From positions 1-17,773 of the forward strand of contig JAGCSE010000098.1 of assembly GCA_017964325.1 (NCBI GenBank): a DNA stretch of 17,773 bases, read 5' to 3'. The position numbers were made by a program, and so were the translations under genes. Source of the DNA: Victivallales bacterium (GTDB taxonomy: Bacteria > Verrucomicrobiota > Lentisphaeria > Oligosphaerales > Oligosphaeraceae). Shown here piece after piece: positions 16,138 through 17,773 of this stretch. The first letter of the stretch is position 1. Every line of letters begins with the position of its first letter. The notes under the pieces are model-generated. The model ran no database searches and had not been told where the DNA came from. It worked only from the letters and a program-made list of their open reading frames with translations.

Positions 16138-17403
16138 ATGGAACAGCAGGTAATATTGACGGGCGGGCGGGTTGTCGATCCTTCAAGAAACATGGATGAA
16201 ATCCGTGACATTGGAATCTGCAATGGCGTAATCGTGTCGCCAGAAACGATTCCGAATGCAAAACACATCGATATGTCTGGCAAAGTCGTGGCTCCAGGGT
16301 TTATTGACGTCCATGTCCATTTAAGGGAACCAGGACAGATATATAAAGAAGATATAGAAACGGGAACTGCTGCCGCCGCTGCAGGTGGCTTTACTACAGT
16401 TGTGGCGATGCCGAATACTGTTCCTGCCTTGGATTCAGCGGAAAGGATTGCTGATTTCATGGAGCTCGTCGCAAAGAAGGCGCATATTCGTGTCCTTCCA
16501 GCTGGAGCGATTACAATCGGACGAAAAGGCGAAGCCGCAACGAATGCGAAGGAACTTGTCCGTGCGGGATGCCCTGTCTTGAGCGATGACGGTAATACAC
16601 CGCAGTCGGCTGGACTGATGCGCTCCATCATGCTTGCCGCTGCTGAAGTCGGTGTACCTGTCGTGGATCATTGCGAAGACCTTTCACTTTCCAAGCCTGG
16701 TGTGATGCACGATGGAGCGATAGCACGAAAACTTGGCCTGCATGGTCAACCGCGTTCGGCGGAAGAGGTGATTGTGGCGCGTGACTTAATTCTCGCGAAG
16801 GAAACAGGCTGCCATCTGCATTTGCAGCATTTGAGCAGCAAAGGCTCTGTCGAACTGCTTCGAAAGGCAAAACAGGAGGGCCTGAACGTAACCGCCGAAG
16901 TGACTCCGCATCATCTGTTTTTGACAGATGATGCGTGCCTGCGCTTCGGAACAAATGCCAAAATGGCTCCACCTTTGCGTGAAGAAAGCGATCGTCTGGC
17001 TTTGATCGAGGCTCTGAAGGATGGGACGATTGACATGATTGCGACAGATCACGCTCCACATTCAGTGGAGGAAAAGGCGTTGGATTGGAACAAGGCACCG
17101 TTTGGAATTATCGGAATTGAAACAGCGGTTCCCTTATGTCTGACTCATCTCTATCATACTGGCATTTTGAGCTTGAGCGATATAATTTCAAAATTCACAA
17201 CTGGCCCTGCAAAATTATTGGCTTCCTTCTGTGAAAAGATTGGGCAAAAGATCGGCACATTGGAGGAAGGGAGCGCAAATGGTGTTACGATTTTGGATAT
17301 AAATGCTAACTATTTAATTGATATTCAATCTTTTAAATCAAAATCCAAGAATTGCCCCTACGATGGAATGAAATGCAGAGGAAAAGTCATAGGCGTTTAT
17401 TGA
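16138..17403 (+). CDS. pyrC: Dihydroorotase, class I
   Basis: A 421-residue amidohydrolase that closes carbamoyl-aspartate to dihydroorotate in pyrimidine synthesis. The ATG at 16138 follows ATAGGAG (16124-16130). Metal ligands and substrate residues are in place: DVHVHLREPG (57-66, His59 and His61), MPNTVPALD (91-99, the substrate Asn93), LSDDGNT (148-154, Asp151 in the place of the carboxylated lysine of class II enzymes), DHCEDL (His178), HLQHLSS (His231) and ATDHAPH (Asp304). This is the longer Aquifex/Bacillus-like class rather than the short E. coli PyrC. Ten bases separate it from the helicase stop. No hairpin terminator is visible after the TGA at 17401-17403. Confidence 0.93.
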   Translation: MEQQVILTGGRVVDPSRNMDEIRDIGICNGVIVSPETIPNAKHIDMSGKVVAPGFIDVHVHLREPGQIYKEDIETGTAAAAAGGFTTVVAMPNTVPALDSAERIADFMELVAKKAHIRVLPAGAITIGRKGEAATNAKELVRAGCPVLSDDGNTPQSAGLMRSIMLAAAEVGVPVVDHCEDLSLSKPGVMHDGAIARKLGLHGQPRSAEEVIVARDLILAKETGCHLHLQHLSSKGSVELLRKAKQEGLNVTAEVTPHHLFLTDDACLRFGTNAKMAPPLREESDRLALIEALKDGTIDMIATDHAPHSVEEKALDWNKAPFGIIGIETAVPLCLTHLYHTGILSLSDIISKFTTGPAKLLASFCEKIGQKIGTLEEGSANGVTILDINANYLIDIQSFKSKSKNCPYDGMKCRGKVIGVY

Positions 17404-17438
17404 ATTACAACTGTTTGATAGAAGCTATAAAATGATAG

Positions 17439-17498
17439 TTTAAAAAAATCAAAAAAAACTCTTTGGCGACTTGCGAAAATCAAAATCCGTGGTAAAGT
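17439..17498 (+). promoter_or_regulatory. Strong-looking promoter with UP-element-like A-tract (probable rRNA-type promoter)
   Basis: TTGCGA (17471-17476) and TAAAGT (17493-17498) are 16 bases apart, each four of six matches. Just upstream is an A-rich stretch (about 17441-17458) where UP elements lie in stable-RNA promoters. The start would be near 17505, and no coding frame follows within the window. Confidence 0.45.
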
Positions 17499-17598
17499 AA
17501 ACATCTGTCACGCCACTTGGCGGAAAAGCGGAATGAAAAAATCCTCGGACCGGCTTGCAAAGCCGCGAAGTCGGTGTAGATTAAAGGACGTGACGATT

Positions 17599-17634
17599 CG
17601 GCGCGCGTTTGCGCGCCGGCAGGCTCTTTGGAAA
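17599..17634 (+). promoter_or_regulatory. boxB-boxA-like antitermination site
   Basis: An 8-bp GC hairpin with loop GTTT (17599-17618) is followed by GGCTCTTTGGAAA (17622-17634). The latter resembles the E. coli rrn boxA core TGCTCTTTAACA. Hairpin then boxA is the order found in rRNA leaders bound by Nus factors. Confidence 0.4.
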
Positions 17635-17657
17635 CCGGGCAGCGCAATATGAGCGAA

Positions 17658-17672
17658 CGATAATCATTATCG
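17658..17672. promoter_or_regulatory. Perfect 7-1-7 palindrome resembling a Fur box core
   Basis: CGATAAT-C-ATTATCG is an exact inverted repeat. It contains the central ATAATCATTAT of the Fur box 7-1-7 model. It lies some 150 bases downstream of the predicted start, which is an unusual place for a Fur operator; it may simply be part of the folded leader. Confidence 0.3.
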
Positions 17673-17773
17673 GAAATTGGAATGAAGAGACACCATGGGG
17701 TTCGCCCCCTGGCGTCAGTTCCTTAAAAAAAGAAATTGAATCGACAGGACGCGCCGCGCGGAGGCGCGGCGCC

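Larger units (their letters stand above)
17505..17773 (+). ncRNA. Structured, non-coding leader, probably of an rRNA operon
   Basis: No credible coding frame exists here. The region is rich in perfect or near-perfect hairpins: CGCC-ACTT-GGCG (17511-17522), CGGCT/AGCCG (17551-17565), CGGCGCGC/GCGCGCCG (17599-17618), an 8-bp stem with one mismatch and a TTCG loop (17693-17712), and GCGCCGCGC/GCGCGGCGC (17751-17772). GTCACG (17507-17512) can pair with CGTGAC (17589-17594) to close a domain of about 90 bases. The boxB-boxA-like pair argues for an rRNA leader, with 16S rRNA starting beyond the window. I could not match it to tmRNA, RNase P RNA or a known riboswitch. Confidence 0.4.

Noticed and set aside
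15519..16631. 370-codon minus-strand open frame across the helicase-pyrC junction
   Set aside because: It is the complement of two clearly real genes, and its translation is low-complexity and unrelated to any family I recognise.
1..17773. CRISPR array, tRNA genes, prophage or toxin-antitoxin modules
   Set aside because: No regularly spaced repeats, no tRNA cloverleaf and no phage structural or paired small toxin-antitoxin genes were recognised on either strand.

Overview
The window reads as chromosomal DNA of an anaerobic, carbohydrate-degrading bacterium. A clan-A glycoside hydrolase, a glycyl-radical enzyme of the pyruvate formate-lyase superfamily, a GH109-type Gfo/Idh/MocA protein and a fused sugar kinase/nucleotidyltransferase are the kind of content seen in gut Lentisphaerota, Kiritimatiellota and other PVC-group bacteria. 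That placement is an inference from gene content only. No rRNA or marker gene good enough to fix the taxon is complete here.

Layout. (1) 1-986: 3' part of a clan-A glycoside hydrolase cut by the window edge. (2) 1030-2400: a two-gene operon, GNAT acetyltransferase then TetR regulator, driven by a near-consensus promoter with a perfect 13-3-13 palindrome lying over its spacer and -10 box (probable autoregulation). (3) 2449-4501: a divergent, short glycyl-radical enzyme behind its own perfect -10 box and an inverted repeat, with no radical-SAM activase in view. (4) 4523-5692, minus strand: a MalY/PatB-type aminotransferase or C-S lyase, convergent with the glycyl-radical enzyme. (5) 5872-9975: an AT-rich surface-polysaccharide modification island. 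It starts with a decayed IS1595-family transposase joined in frame to what looks like the last part of an acyltransferase-3 gene. A gtrB-gtrA-gtrC-like set follows: a GT2 undecaprenyl-phosphate glycosyltransferase, a GtrA flippase-like protein and a large polytopic GtrII-like transferase. (6) 10077-13290: a GH109-like Gfo/Idh/MocA protein convergent with a 647-residue fusion of a galactokinase-type GHMP kinase and a GalU-type sugar-1-phosphate uridylyltransferase. (7) 13349-17403: housekeeping genes on the plus strand, namely a DUF374 lysophospholipid-type acyltransferase, a Rep/UvrD helicase and class I dihydroorotase, the last two tightly coupled. (8) 17439-17773: a non-coding, highly structured region with an A-tract (UP-element-like), a promoter, GC-rich hairpins and a boxB-boxA-like pair. 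The best reading is the leader of a stable RNA (rRNA) operon that would begin just past the window end.

How the genes may work together. The gtr set would put a sugar on undecaprenyl phosphate, flip it and attach it to a surface glycan, and the acyltransferase remnant suggests the same locus once also acylated that glycan. The kinase/uridylyltransferase fusion would turn a free sugar into its UDP form in two steps on one polypeptide, analogous in logic to the bifunctional fucokinase/GDP-fucose pyrophosphorylase Fkp. The GH109-like neighbour hints at, but does not prove, an amino-sugar or galactose-type substrate. The strongest candidates for something new are the divergent glycyl-radical enzyme, the kinase/uridylyltransferase fusion, and the structured leader with a Fur-box-like palindrome at the 3' end.
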